64,000 nucleotides of DNA from Gnetum montanum (GCA_015680685.1 MNCI01023331.1:62699-126698); one strand, 5' to 3'; positions 23,550 through 36,087 are shown, counted from the stretch's first letter. Numbers and translations: made by a program. The notes: generated from the sequence alone by a model not told the origin.

Positions 23550-24590
23550 CATTCTAGGCCCTTAGTTCTTTTTGAATTTTTGTTTTACACATTTTTGTAA
23601 CTTTTCTTATGTTTGTTTTACACCATTGTTCATGTTTTTACTATTTCTTTGTTTGCTTGATTTACTTTTATTCATTATCCAACAAGTGCTCATGATGGTG
23701 GATTGAATTATATCATATTGATTGCTAATGTTTGATTTTTAACTTTGAATTATGATGCTGATATTAAGGTATGGTTCTTTTGGTAAAACAGGCAATGAGT
23801 CCACACCATCCACTCATCTATACAACTCTATGGTCTCCTTTGGCTTGGAACTATACAGTTTCTCTTTTTCTAAGTAAACTTTTAATGAATTGGTGCCTGG
23901 GTACTTTTCAAACCAAGGAAAGACTCAAAGGATGAAAAGGGTATGACTTTAAGGGGATTCGATGCATTTGTGCTGGCCATTCTCTTGGGTGCTTGGATGC
24001 TTTTTCTTGGATTTTCTTCCATTCTAATATTGTTCAAAAATTAGGAAGCTAAGTGAATAAAATTAAGTCTTTTCACGGTGTGGTTCTCATGAAAAAAAAA
24101 GAGAGAAGAAAAAAGAGAAGAGAAAAAAAAGTGAGAATTCAAAGCACACCCCTTAGACATAATAAAGCATTATGGGCTACAAGAACTGGTTATGGAACTG
24201 AAAAGACATGTTATCCATGCCTGAGGGTTCCCTATAACTAAGGCCCTTTCTTGCTTCTTTCTTATCCATCTTGTTATCTTTGGAATGGTGGTAACTTTTT
24301 GTGGAAGCATTCTAGTTACTTCAGGTTGATGGATTGGTCAAGTGTATTGATGCGAGGTCACTAGATGTGGTTTGTTTGAGTCTAGATTTGGGATGAGTTC
24401 TACATAGTCACATTAACCATAAAATACACAAGGGACTTTACACAACCTTATTTTTGGGATTCCATTCCATTCTCTCCTTTCCATCTTTCTTCCCATTTTT
24501 CACATCATTGCCAGTTTTATCATTAGTTCATTTTGGGTTAATGCATTTTTTTTCTTTGTTGAATTCTTGTGGGTAAGTTTTTAACTCTTG
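23550..24590 (+). other. A2 3' untranslated region
   Basis: T-rich, non-coding DNA between integrase and the 3' LTR, with a purine stretch near 24090-24135 (GAAAAAAAAGAGAGAAG). No coding sequence recognised. Confidence 0.5.
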
Positions 24591-25272
24591 CTTCCAAATG
24601 ACATTCCAAAGTTAGAGTATTTTCCAAGTGCCCCCAGTAGGAGGTCTAAGTGTGGACAGATCTTTATTTGAGCATTGTGTACCTGAGCACACCTTGTGTA
24701 TGACAATAAAGACAAGCTCTTTAATTCATCCTTGCAACACTTGAGATTTGTTTTCTTACACATTCCTTTTATATTATTTTCTTATGCATTTATTTTATTT
24801 TATGCACTTTACATTTATGTAATTAGTGTAGCAATTCATTTTGATCAATTAAGCAAATCATTAGATTACATAGTATGATCACTTTGAGCATGCGTGTAAC
24901 ACTTGGTAACCCAGTAATAATTAGCATTTGGTAATCCCAGTAGTGTTGTGCTGGTTCAAGATGTGTATGGCAAGTGAGAATGGATATTGGTGTTAGGATT
25001 AATTAAAGCCTAGTTAATCAGTAGTTAAGTTAAATTAGTCACTTAGTTATCTCTCTCTCCTTCCTTATTAGCAGCAGGACATAAAAGCATAAAAACTATA
25101 AAAATCATATGCCTCAAGCTTACTTAACCATACAATCATGACATACAGGTAAGCTTGGGAAGGCAATGATCAACCAACCCATCCTTGTTCCACAAAGGCG
25201 CATAGGCACTTAGTCCTTGGAATTTGACCAGAATTCATATGGTTGAGCGTAGGGGTACCTCGCCACTCATTA
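24591..25272 (+). repeat. A2 3' LTR, U3 missing
   Basis: It matches the A2 5' LTR from AAAGTTAGAGTA onward to the end (TCATTA). It lacks the palindrome array and TATA box, so the U3 was deleted or replaced. It is followed directly by GTGAT. Confidence 0.85.
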
Positions 25273-26256
25273 GTGATGGTTACAATCATGGCGATGGTTA
25301 AGGTGATGATAGTTATGATGTGATGACGTATTTATAGATATTGAACTTAGCCATTATGTTACAAGATTAAGAGGTGAAATATTGGAATTCATGCATTTTC
25401 AAAAACATGGATCCTACTACTATTAGTCCTAATAGAGAAGGCAAAGAACACCCTATTCAAGATTAGCAACAACAATCATAAACTGCAATAAGTAATGCAA
25501 TTTATGGAGGTCATGGCAATGGGTATGCATGTAGGAATTTTTGAGGTAGAGGATGACCATGGATCAGAAAAACTAAAAATCTAGAATTGATAACTTTAAA
25601 GGAGAGAAGACAATTTTTAAAATGAAAAGCAAAATCATGTGAACGAGAATGGCAACTAATTCTATGAAATTCAGGAGTATGTAATTTATGCATTTTTTAA
25701 TATTTTAAAACAAACATTTATCATAAGGAAATCTTCTCATTTTATTTACATACTTACATTGTATATATATTTTTAGGCTGCATCAACTTCAAATCCCCTC
25801 TCATCACATGGAAATTCATCCAATGCAATGATCCACATTATTGATACTAATAATGTAAATAATCAAGAAGAAATGCATGTTGGTGTTTGCCCATACTCAA
25901 GTTGGTACATAATTTAATTTAATTTTTAATTTAAATTTTAAAACATTTTTTTAGGACATTATAAATGCATCTATGCCTATTAATCAAGAAACATCTATTC
26001 CAGAAATCACACAAGAAGAAGAACAACAATTACAAGAAGATCAAGAGAAACCACATTATAGTGAGAGTGAGAGCTGAAAGAGGCAACATTGACAAGAGAA
26101 AAATTCATGTCATAAAATAAATGAAACTATAGATGTTGCTAGTGTATTAATAATGGAAATGCCTTGTTCAGAACCTATTCAGTCTTTCCCAAGATTGCAA
26201 AAGGTAAGTATAGAAATTGCTCATTTTGGCTAAGAGGCCAACACATCTTGCATGAT

Positions 26257-26278
26257 GGGGGGGGGGGGGGGGGGGGGG
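26257..26278 (+). repeat. Poly-G tract of 22 G
   Basis: An uninterrupted G-run. The matching position in E1 (about 7265) has only five G. Confidence 0.9.
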
Positions 26279-26289
26279 AAAATGTATTT

Positions 26290-26700
26290 TATCACCCTCC
26301 ACATCATGCACCACATGTAGGGGAGCTAAAGAGTCACTGCAAAGGAGCTGAATTTGAAAAGTTAAGGAGCAAAAGAGTCACTACAAAGGAGATGAATCTC
26401 TATTTGATTGACGTCCCCCAACCCTTTAGATCCTCATTTGTCTCTTCATATTCCCTCACGTTCATGCATCATGTGCAAGGAAGCCAAAGAGTCACTGCAT
26501 GGGGAGTTGAATCTCTATTCAATTGATGCCCCCAACCCCTAGGCTTCCCATTTGTCTCTTCGTATTCTCTCGCATGCATGAACCATGTGCAGGGAAGCCA
26601 AAGAGTCATTGCAAGGGAGCCAAATCTCTATTCGGTTAATGCCCCTAACTCCTGGGCTCCCCATTTGTCTCTTCATATTCCCTCACATGTAGGCCCCGAC
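26290..26700 (+). repeat. 114-bp minisatellite
   Basis: Three to four units with GGGGAGCTAAAGAGTCACTG-type cores, the same family as 7296-7660. Confidence 0.75.
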
Positions 26701-27084
26701 GTGGGTAATAATAAATATTTATTATTATAAATTATGGGCAATACTAAATAGTTATTATTATTATAAATGGTGATGATTATGATTACTGTAATAATGAATA
26801 TTTTTTATTATAAACAATGGGTAATAATGAATATTTATTATTTATAAAAATTGTGACGGTTATGATCATGGTGATGGTTAAGGTGATGATGGTTATGGTG
26901 TGATATAGTATTTATAGATATTGAACTTACGCATTATGTTACAATATTAAGAGGTGCGATATTGGAATTGGTGCATTTTTAGAAACATGGATCCTGTTGC
27001 TATTAGTCCCAATAGAGAAGGTAAAGAACACTCTCTTCAAGATCAGCAACAACAATCATTAACTGCAACAAGTAATGCAATTCT

Positions 27085-27330
27085 GTCACATGCATGCATC
27101 ACATGCAAGGGAGCCAAAGAGTTACTCCAGGGAAGTTGAATTTCTATTCAATTAATGCCCCCAACCACTATGCTTCCCATTCATCTCTTCATATTCTCCT
27201 ACATGTATGCACCACGTGCAGGGAAGCTAAAGAGTCACTATAAGGGAGCCAAATCTCTGTTCGATTGACACCCCTAACCCTTGGGTTTCTTATTTCTCTC
27301 TTCATATTCCCTCACATGTAGGCCCCGACG
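27085..27330 (+). repeat. 114-bp minisatellite
   Basis: About two units, followed by TAATAATGAA-rich DNA to about 27550, as in E1. Confidence 0.75.
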
Positions 27331-27566
27331 TGGGTAATAATGAACATTTATTATTATAAATGAAAGGTAATCTTGCATAGTTATTATTATTATAAACGAT
27401 GATGATTACGACTATAGTAATAATGAATATTTTTTATTATAAATGATGGGAAATATTGAATAGTTATTATTATTATAAATGGTGATGCTTACAATTATAG
27501 TAATAATGAATATTATTTACTATAAATAAGGGTAATAATCAATATTTATTATTAATAAAAATAATA

Positions 27567-27619
27567 GGTTTAGGATTTAGGGTTCAGGGTTGAGGGTTCA
27601 ATGTTCAGGGTTCAGAGTT
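27567..27619 (+). repeat. Degenerate plant-telomere-like tract (second copy)
   Basis: GGTTTAGGATTTAGGGTTCA and similar, more decayed than the copy at 8413-8481. Confidence 0.65.
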
Positions 27620-27749
27620 TGTAATTTTTACTATGTACAACATTGCCATCTAATTAAGAATCAAAATTATCCTTAGCATGTGATTAAAAACAATCAATAG
27701 ATAATGTAATACTATGATGATTTTATTAATATGATTTTGGTGTATAAAA

Positions 27750-28357
27750 AAACACAACCATTTATGCTTTAGTCTCTGAGATCTACCTAACTAGAAGAAG
27801 AATTAGTTGATCCAAAATTAAATGGTGAATATGAAAAGAATGAGATGATGAGGGTAATTTCATGTGCTACTTCAGCAATAAGAATTTCTACTAAAAAACA
27901 TCCCTGTATTGGATAGGTAGCTTTCATCCCTATTTGTCCATGTATATGTTTGTTGTCTTGTATATGCCATTGCTTCAAATGATGCATAATGTGCCCTTTG
28001 TAGATTGTTCATGTACTGGAAGGGGATGTATTATTCAAAGATCTTCAAAATGGAAATATGCCTAGACATAACACCATGTATTCATATGAAAGTTCTGATT
28101 ATGACATTGAGCAATACAAATAATATTTGAAAAACCTCAGGAGGGTTGCCCTTGGAATGCATGATTATACTAGACATACTAGTGAATTTAGTAAAGCAAG
28201 TGATTATGGACACAACCCGTCTGCATCTAGTAGCGACAATATGCATGAAATAGATTTGCCCAAAAAAATGGAGATGGTCACCAAAGAGCTCATTCTTCAA
28301 GCTCCTCATCTTAAATTTTTTATATTTTCTATTGTTTGGTTCTTGGATGCTGTTTGA
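27750..28357 (+). pseudogene. PERK-type receptor kinase, 3' end fragment (copy 2)
   Basis: Counterpart of 8612-9122, with the same phase-0 87-nt intron (27917-28003). The first piece ends in TAG in place of the Gln codon at the splice. The second runs IVHVLEGDV, SSDYDIEQY, then a TAA, then RRVALGMHDYTRHTSEF and DYGHNPSASSSDN. The stop that ends copy 1 is absent here, so the frame runs on into non-coding sequence. Non-functional. Confidence 0.75.
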
Positions 28358-28469
28358 TATATGCCGTTAACACCATTCTTTATAAGTTGCCATATTTTTT
28401 ATTGGACATGATCATTCAATTTATATATTATTTTATTCACAAAAGCTATTTCTTAGCTGCATTTGGGAA

Positions 28470-30312
28470 TGTAGTAATAAAAAACGTTGGTGGCTGGAAC
28501 ACCAAGAGATCACTGGGAGTATTGTACCATCTAAAATCATCAGCGTAAGTTGGAGGAGAAACGAACACCAAAAGATCTCCAGAGAGATACAGACGATCCT
28601 ACCTTCACGTGAGGGCAAGTTGAAAAAATGAAGGTAGACTGCCTTGGATGATTTGCACATAGATTAACCAAGGACTTCCCCAAGTGTACGCTATGGCCTG
28701 CGCTAGGATTATCGTCACGAAATGTAAAATGAAGAGCGTAACGCAATGAAATGTAGGTGTGAATATAACGTGAAAACATAAACAGAATATGCAGAAATGT
28801 GTAATAAAATAGGATGACACAAATAATGAACTAGAACAACACAATGGAAGGCAAAAATAAAACTGTATTTGTATTAATTAACAAAAATGTGCACTGGTCA
28901 AAACATAGTTGCATCTCTAGATTGTAAGTCATATGTTAAGCTCCGATGTGGGGTGTTTACAGGTGCTAGGGATCATGTACGTCTAGGCTCAGGATTACTG
29001 GTTTTCTTGCTTCAAAATTTCCAACCTCATTTATGTCAATGAATAGGATATTTATGCATTTCGCTAGGTTTGGGAGCAGGGTTTGTGAATGAGATCAATG
29101 GTTGTGAGGTGAGAGAAAAATGGATTTTGTGACAGGTGTGCATGGGCAGACTACATTCTAGACTAGATGCACTGTATCTTACAATTGCAAGCTAGCTTAC
29201 ACCCATGGAAGTAGCATAAGGGCTTGACAAGCTCATAGATGTTGAGGCTTACAATGAAAATTTGTAATGGATTCCAAGAGGGCTTGACGTTGGCTCGCTT
29301 GAAACTTCATGATCCTTTGAATCAGCTGCTGCAGAATGTTAATTTGAGTGGTTTGGTGGCTATTTAAGGCATCTATGCTTCACCAGGGTTCCCAGCATGA
29401 GTTAATTTGGTCCTAGTGTGTCCTCAGTGTGCATTTGGAGTTCTTTTTTCTGGGCATGAATAGTACTCATGCTGATGAATAGTGCTCATGCTAGACTCAT
29501 GCTAGATTCATGTTGTAGCATGACCTACGTGTGAGCAAGTTAGCATGGTTAATTTCACACCAAATTTTGATTTCTATGACCTACTTTTCAAGTGTAACTG
29601 CTACCTACCTTTGGGAAGAAATATATACGTGGAGTCTAGGCCTATTTGTACTTGGATTTGAGCCACCTTTAGCAGCTTACACTGAGCTCATGCTGCCAGC
29701 ATGACCCCAGCATGACCTCAACATGACCTAGCTAGAATGCTATGTTTCATGCCTGAATTTTGATTTTCTGGAGCCTGTGAACAAGTACAACTATTTCTTG
29801 TCCTTGGGGATTGAGTTGATGCTAAAAATTATGCTTGGGACTACTTGATTTGACCTATTTTTTTGGTCATGCTGGGCTAATGTTTTCAGCGTGACCTCAG
29901 CATGACCTGGGCATGAGTAAAAAAATCATGTGATTTTTGGCTTAATTTTTGAGGTTCTGGAGGCCAAGAGCTGCAATGAACATTAGTGAAACTTGAGGGG
30001 AGTCTACATGCTCAAATTTAGACTATTTGGACTTGGTTTCAGGGCTCCAAAAGTTGGTCAAGATGTACTCATGCTGGGCAGCCTAACATCAGTGTGACCT
30101 CAACATGAGTGGCAAGATTCATGCAATTTTAACTTGAAATCTTGGGTTCTGGGTGCTGAAGCTTTGGAGTGATCATCAGTGAGCCCCAAGGGGGCCTTGC
30201 CTATTCAAATTAGAACCATTTTGATCATAGTCAAATTCTTGCCTCCAAAAATTCAAGAGGCTCTTAATTGTTCTCATTTCAACGTGTTAAGCTAAAATTT
30301 TGTGGTGTTTCA
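28470..30312 (-). repeat. D 3' LTR
   Basis: On the minus strand it starts TGAAACACCACAAAATTTTA and ends ATTACTACA, as in B, C and the solo LTR. It shares the U5 stretch around 28640-28690 (AAGTCCTTGG...CCAAGGCA) with B and C. Its U3 carries repeats of CATGAC/AGCATGA, apparently a decayed counterpart of B's ACGC motif. Frames inside (28540-28844) are accidental. Confidence 0.85.
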
Positions 30313-30327
30313 TTAGCCCCTCTTTGT
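30313..30327 (-). other. D polypurine tract
   Basis: On the minus strand CAACAAAGAGGGGCTAA directly precedes the LTR. It is nearly identical to the B tract at 60257-60269, and this purine run primes plus-strand DNA synthesis in such elements. Confidence 0.8.
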
Positions 30328-31500
30328 TGACGTCTGGAGGAATCCACCTGAGAGGCATCAACAAAGAAGTACAAAACACCATGATCGACCTAGCACTAAG
30401 CATTGTCCGTTGGCCCCTAGCTGGATTTCATTGCACCATGTTCAAAAGTACAAGGAATTGGGAAAATGTGATTCAAGATGCAAGGGACTACAACTGGGAG
30501 AAGTTAGAAATTGATCAAGGGTGATAATTGTTGTTGGAATTGTAGGAGAAATTGTGGAATGCTCTCATGTGAATGAGCTAGTTTTTGATCCTTGTCAACA
30601 GCCAATGTATAGCGGACTTAGAACCAAGGCATAAGAGGTCCATTCATTGGAGAAATGGGACCCTTGTGTCATGTTTAAGGGAGCCTATTGTAAACAGCCA
30701 AAGCCACACGATGATGTGCAACATGATCAATTGAGACACAAGTTTTTTTCAAAGATAATTACCTTCTACCTAGGGCTTATATGAGAAGAGCCAATGGTTT
30801 GTAGTCGATGGTGTCAATGGGGTCATGAAGACCTTTTTTGCACATTTTGCTCTTTGACCTTTTTGTTCTCTTTTTCTTCTTTTTTGTTTCTTCTTTTCTT
30901 TTGTTCTTGCTTTATTTTATCTTTTCTTTTCTTTTATTTTTGTTTTTATTTCTGGTCTTTTTGAAAGAGCCTACCTTTTATGCCTTGCTTGTGTTCGAGT
31001 GCTTGCATTTTGTGTCATGCATCATGTACTGTGTTTTGTGTTGTAACTGCTTAGAGGATCACAATGTGCAACAATGTATTAAGGGCTTTGGGGGAGTAGA
31101 ATGTATCCAAGGGATGTAATTAAATAGGATAATTGGGACATGATGGGGAAATAGGGAATGTATCAGAGGTTGGGAATGTACTTATGAATGGATTGATTAA
31201 CCCATTTTCTTGCATCAGGAAGAATGTGATACCCTGTCATCATGATGAAATTCATCTGTGCACGAGCATCTCAAGCGTGTCATCCTGCAAACACAACTCC
31301 AGGGGGATAAGAAAACTGCAAATGATTTAGTTAGCTAAACACTTTTAACTTGAATATAGTTGATGGAATGGAGCCATCATGTGGCACTTCAAGGCACACA
31401 GAATCTTAAACTGCATCAGTTTCACCAAGGTCTATGTGAAAAACAGTGCAGCAATTTTTTGGAGAGCATGTATAGTCAACTGCAGTAGCTTGTCTTTTCA
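30328..31500 (-). other. D 3' untranslated region
   Basis: No gene recognised. It includes a strongly strand-biased tract (about 30838-30965, pyrimidines on plus, purines on the element's sense strand). The plus-strand frame there (30838-31119) is a by-product. Confidence 0.5.
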
Positions 31501-31529
31501 AATAACACCAGATTGTTGATGGTATCACT

Positions 31530-31880
31530 AGTTTATATTCTTAGCAAACTATTGTGAATTATTTTCATGTCATAATCCTTTAGATGCCTGCTAGTTTATC
31601 GTCGTAGCAGACGGTGCAATGCTAGTTTAGAGTTGTGACGAACTATGAAGAGGCAAGTCGGTTTATAGTCTTAGTGGACTCCGGTGGACAAGCGTGGTAG
31701 TTTAGTGTCATACTGGATAGAACTCTGTGATGTCGATTTATTGTCATGACGCCAAGATGTTCTATGGTGCTAGTTTTAAGTCATAGCTCCAGGACTATTC
31801 TGTGGTGCTAGTTTTAAGTCATGGGTCCAGGACTGTTCTGTGGTATCAGTTTTAGGTCGTGATGCCAAGACCAAAACATA
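31530..31880 (-). repeat. D hairpin-TAAACT array
   Basis: Read on the minus strand, repeated short stems are followed by TAAACT or TAAAACT. Examples are GTC-CACTAA-GAC-TATAAACT, GTC-TGCTAC-GAC-GATAAACT and AGTT-CGTCAC-AACT-CTAAACT. It corresponds to the array after integrase in B. Confidence 0.75.
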
Positions 31881-31929
31881 CCCTGAGCTCATCAGACATG
31901 GAATGGTTTCAGGTACATATGATTTGTAG

Positions 31930-33510
31930 GATTGGAGAACTCATTTATGTTCATGTCAGCAAGCTTAAATGTCCCATTATCATATGATTTGGTGACTAAG
32001 TAAGGCCCTTCCCAGTTAGCTAAGAATTTGTCTGAGTGTTCACGGAATGCCTTGAGAACTAGGTCACCTTCCTTGATTGGCCGCTTATGTGGATCATGTT
32101 GATGACATCGTTATTGTTGTCTCTGGTACCATTTGATTTGATCAAGTGCTTGTGCCTTTCTTCTTCCACTGAGTCAAGGTCAATAATGTGCAACTTATTA
32201 TTTTGATCTTCATCGAGAAGGCTAGAGAGTGTTATCTGCAACAAGGGAACCTATAACTCCAAAGGTAACACAGCTTCAGATCTGTATACAAGGCTATACA
32301 GTGTCTTACCTGTGGACATTCAATGCGTTGTTCGGTATGCCCATAATGCATAGATTAACTGCTCGTGCCATCATCTCTTGCTTTGATTCAGCATCTTTTT
32401 GAGCACCATGATAATCATTTTATTTGTAGACTCTACTTGACCATTGCTCTGTGGGTAGTATGGTGATGTAAATGATTGTTTAATACCTAGGCTTTCACAG
32501 AAGCTTTTAGTATCTGTATTGCTGAACTATGGTTCATTATCAGTAACTATAGTCATTGGGATATCAAAGCGGGTCACGATGTTTTCTAATATGAAATTGC
32601 AAACATGTTTAGAGATGGTTTTTCTAAGGGTAATAGCTTCTACCCATTTTGTGAAATATTTAGTCACGGTGATGATGAAGCTATGTCTTACTGAAGATGG
32701 TGGTGTTATCGGCCTAATGATTTCTAATCCCCATCTTTGGAATGGTCATGTGATTTGTGTAGTATGTAGCTCATTAGGTGGTACATGTATTAGGTTACTG
32801 TGCCTTTGGCAAATGTTACATTTTCTGACTTTGGAGAAATAATTGTACTCCATGTGTGGCCAGTAATAGCCCAAACATCTAATTTTTGTTGCCATTTCTT
32901 TGGGTGCTATATGCCCTCCGCAAAGTCCTTCATGAACTTGTTCCACAATTGTTTGACCATCAATGCTACTAACGCATACTAACAAAATGCCTTCATAGGA
33001 CTTGCAACACAAGGTGTCTCCTATTAATGCAAATTGTTGAGAGCATTTTTGCAGTATGTCCTTTTGAGCACTCGTCAAATGTTGCGGCGGTTCGCCTCGT
33101 AGAAGGTACTCTTTTATGTCATCATACCACTCTATCACTTGTGTAGTACTAATGGGTGCTATGGGTATTTTGTCAAGGGCATCAGTTATGGGTTTGGTAT
33201 AATTTGTTATGGAACTAGGTAACGTATGGAACATCTTAAGTGTCATGTTTAAGGATAGTGTAGCAAGTGCATTGACAATGGTATTTTCATTCCTAGGAAT
33301 ATGTTGCACATCTACGTTGATCAGTTGTTTTAGCAAGTGTTTAGTCAGGTCACAGTATGATTGCAAATGAGAGGCCTTGCATGCGTAAACCTCTATGACT
33401 TGATTGATTACTAACTGTGAGTTACCTCGAACTACAAGACATGTGATTCCTATAGTTAGCACTGCCATAAGACCTCTAAGAATACTTTCGTACTTTGCCA
33501 TGTTGTTGGT
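31930..33510 (-). pseudogene. D second (archaeal-type) RNase H and integrase
   Basis: 33501-32746 reads the back half of an archaeal-type RNase H (VVRGNSQLVINQV, then NTIVNALATL, where the last catalytic Asp has become Asn). It continues with the integrase zinc finger (EGLCGGHIAPKEMATKIRC, then CNICQRH). Integrase core and C-terminal pieces continue to about 31930 (IIDLDSVEEERHK near 32160). The dual RNase H arrangement is a hallmark of the Tat/Ogre lineage. Frameshifts and stops are present. Confidence 0.8.
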
Positions 33511-33739
33511 GCAAGGGAATGTTAGTCGATAGACAAAGGGTTGAATTTCTTCAGAGGGATACGTTATGATGGCTATGGCACTTCCTCCTCACGAGGTAGA
33601 TGTTTTGTCGAAGTACAAGATTGCATTGTAGTTATCGGGCACTGTGTCTATGCTGTTAATATTTACATCAGGGAATTCAGGGTTGATTGTCGCTTAATCT
33701 TGTGTTGGTGAAATGGTCAATTGATTAACTATCGCTTGA

Positions 33740-35370
33740 CCCTTAGTGGAGGATTAAGTTACATAGAGTAAGGTCAAATTCAGCAATCATCGCTTTCCAT
33801 CTAGCTATCTTACTTGATTCATAGATGTTGTTGGTGATAGCTTGAAGTACATTATCTTTGCAAATGATATTGACTTGATTGCAAAAGAGGTAATGTTGCC
33901 ACTTTTTTAAGGAAAAGACCAAGGCAAGGCATGATCTCTTCATGTTGTTGTATCATTGTTTGTAGGAAATTAAGACATGGCTTAAATAGTAAATGGGGAT
34001 CTCGGCTCCATCTTCTCATTTTTGGCAAAGCATGGATGCAATGGACGAACTGGATGTAGCAAGGTAAATGTAAAAATATTTATTACTTTGTGGGGGATGA
34101 ACTATCGGTAGTTGAGCTAGCTCCATTTTTATGTTCTCAAAAGCTTCTTGGCATTGTTGAGTCCATTGAAAATGAACATTTTTTTGTAGTAAATGTTGCA
34201 TGGGTTTCAACTTGTCTATCAATTTTGCAATAAAACATCTAATGAATTGTAATCTACCTTGCAGGTCGTGTAGTTCGGTAAGGTTCTTAGGTGGTTGCAT
34301 GCTAGTTATTGCTTTAACCTTATCGGGGTCTACTTGTATCCCCATTTTTGAGACTATGAAGCCAAGCATTTTTCCTATTTGAACTCTGAAAATGCATTTC
34401 TTTGGGTTAAGTCTAAGGTCGTATTTGAGACAATGCTTGAGTACCAAGTCTAGGTGCTTTACATGTTGCTCGTTTGTCTTGGACTTGACTATGATGTCGT
34501 CTACATAATCATTGAGTAAATCAAACATATAATCACTAAATATATATGTCATTGCTTGCTGATATGTAGCACCTGTGTTTTTGAGACTGAATGGAATCAT
34601 TGTATAATAGAACGTGCCCCAAGGTGTCATGAAGGTTGTCCTAAGTTGGTGTTCTGGGTTGATCCTGATTTGGTTGTATGCTAAGAATCCATCCATAAAG
34701 GATAGAAATGCATGCCTAGTAGTTGAGTCAATGAGTTGATCGATACTGGGTAGTGGGAAGTCATCCTTTATAGTGGCTATGTTGAGGTCACGGAAGTCAA
34801 TGCATATGCAAATGCTGTTGTTCTTCTTGGGGACTACAACAATGTTGGATACCTAATCAGCATAGTCAATAGCTCGGATGAAACCAACTTGGTAGAGCTT
34901 CATGATTTCATTACGAACTTTCAATGCTACCTTAGGTTTAACCTTTTGTGCTTTTTGCTTTACTAGTCTAAGTTTTTCATCGAGGATGATGTTATATTGG
35001 ATGATTCGAGGGTCTAGTCCTAGCATATCAATATATGACCAAGCAAATGTTTTGATGTTGTTCTTGAACACTTGTGTAATGTCATTGGCAAGTTGTGGAT
35101 TTAGTAGAGTACTCAGCTTTAATGTTTTAACTTCACCACTAGACATAGTGATGGGGACTTCGACAAGGGGATCTTCAGTGATGTTGTTGGCTTCTAAGTC
35201 CAAAGTTTTAGTCATACCCTTGGGGCAGTGTGATGTTTCTTGAGTGGATGCCACGAAATTAGCATGAGTAGATGAATCTAGATCTAAGGATTCTAGATTA
35301 ATTGCTCTTTTTATGGCCCTATGAGGTCCATTGATAGACAACGCTGAAAAGATGTTGTTGTTGTCCATAT
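33740..35370 (-). pseudogene. D reverse transcriptase and first RNase H
   Basis: 35368-34853 encodes the N-terminal lead of pol (NNITEDPLVEVPITM, KVKPKVALKVRNEI). 34696-34016 is an RT with DGFLAYNQIRINPE and an intact NDYVDDIIVKSK catalytic block. 33943-33743 is the first RNase H remnant. Collinear with B pol (55454-58998). Gaps between frames reflect stops or shifts. Confidence 0.85.
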
Positions 35371-36020
35371 GCTTGTTCCTACTAATTTAAACTGGAAGCA
35401 CTGTGAGTGAGATTTTCTTGACGAATGAGTTGCTAAATGCAAACTAGCTTCGTTTAATTTATGTTCTAATGAAATTGCAGAACGTAGGGGTAATTTAATG
35501 TCATACCGAGACCACATGGCAGTTTTAGGCCTTATCGGGCCACTAGTATTTTTTTCATGTGAACAATAATGTTGTGGTTTTTATGGTTTCATGAATTTTC
35601 AGTCTTTTCATTTTGTTTTATTTTGATGTTTAGGATGAATTAACGAGAGAACACAAGAATGAGAAATAAAGATGAAAAAACAATAGAATAAGCATAAAAT
35701 AAAGCAAATGCATTGGATGGTGGGTTAAAAAAAGGGTAGGAAAAATAGAAGGGATTTAAAAGGTGAAAAACATGAGTTATTTTAGCAAGCATTAGTGCAT
35801 GAGTGGTGAGTGTGACCAGAGAGTGTGATGTTAGTATACAGTGTAGCACGAACTACAGGATTGGTAGCATAAGCAACAAGAAGTGTGGGTAGTGTGAGTT
35901 ACAGGGATTTACAGTGTGAACAAGGAGGTGCATGGCATGGGCAACAGGGCGAGGCAGGGTGGCATGGCCATGGTACAGGATAGCATGACCATGAGTGACG
36001 ACGGTAGCATGAGCACGAGT
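35371..36020. other. D spacer between pol and the opposite-strand gene
   Basis: Non-coding DNA with repeats of CATGAGCACGAG/GCATGGCC type at 35900-36015, corresponding to the ACGC-rich spacer upstream of the antisense gene in B. Short frames are accidental. Confidence 0.5.
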
Positions 36021-36026
36021 AAAGAT

Positions 36027-36035
36027 GATAAAAGG
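36027..36035 (+). promoter_or_regulatory. Possible TATA box of the D opposite-strand gene
   Basis: GATAAAAGG lies about 60 nt before the ATG at 36088. It aligns with the TATAAAAAGG upstream of the same gene in B. Confidence 0.4.
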
Positions 36036-36087
36036 GAAAGAAAAAACCAGACAACACAAGGTGAAGAAGCAAGCTAGCTTATCATTC

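Larger units (their letters stand above)
14611..25272 (+). mobile_element. Element A2: complete but dead Athila-like Ty3/gypsy retrotransposon
   Basis: It is bounded by the 5-bp target duplication GTGAT (14606-14610 and 25273-25277). The join of the two flanks reproduces the uninterrupted sequence at about 7772, so both ends are firmly placed. Order: 5' LTR, primer site, gag, protease, RT, RNase H, integrase, long 3' untranslated part, truncated 3' LTR. The frames contain dozens of stops, very often TAG or TAA where the relative has Gln. A solo LTR of a different family (22146-23544) sits just after the integrase region. Confidence 0.9.
25273..28469 (+). repeat. Second E block, right part
   Basis: It continues the block interrupted by A2. 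After GTGATGGTTAC come a fragment reading YGGHGNGYACRNF (about 25500-25690) and sequence equivalent to 6731-7290, including SEPIQSFPRLQK near 26165-26205. These fragments look like pieces of a host coding sequence that I do not recognise. Minisatellites, telomere-like DNA and a PERK 3' fragment follow. It ends where element D inserts (28469/28470). Confidence 0.7.

Noticed and set aside
28540-28844. Three minus-strand frames of 75-79 residues
   Set aside because: They lie in the U5 of the D LTR; no counterpart frame survives in the B, C or solo LTRs.
30838-31119. Hydrophobic 93-residue plus-strand frame resembling a membrane protein
   Set aside because: Translation of a pyrimidine tract; Phe/Leu richness follows from composition.
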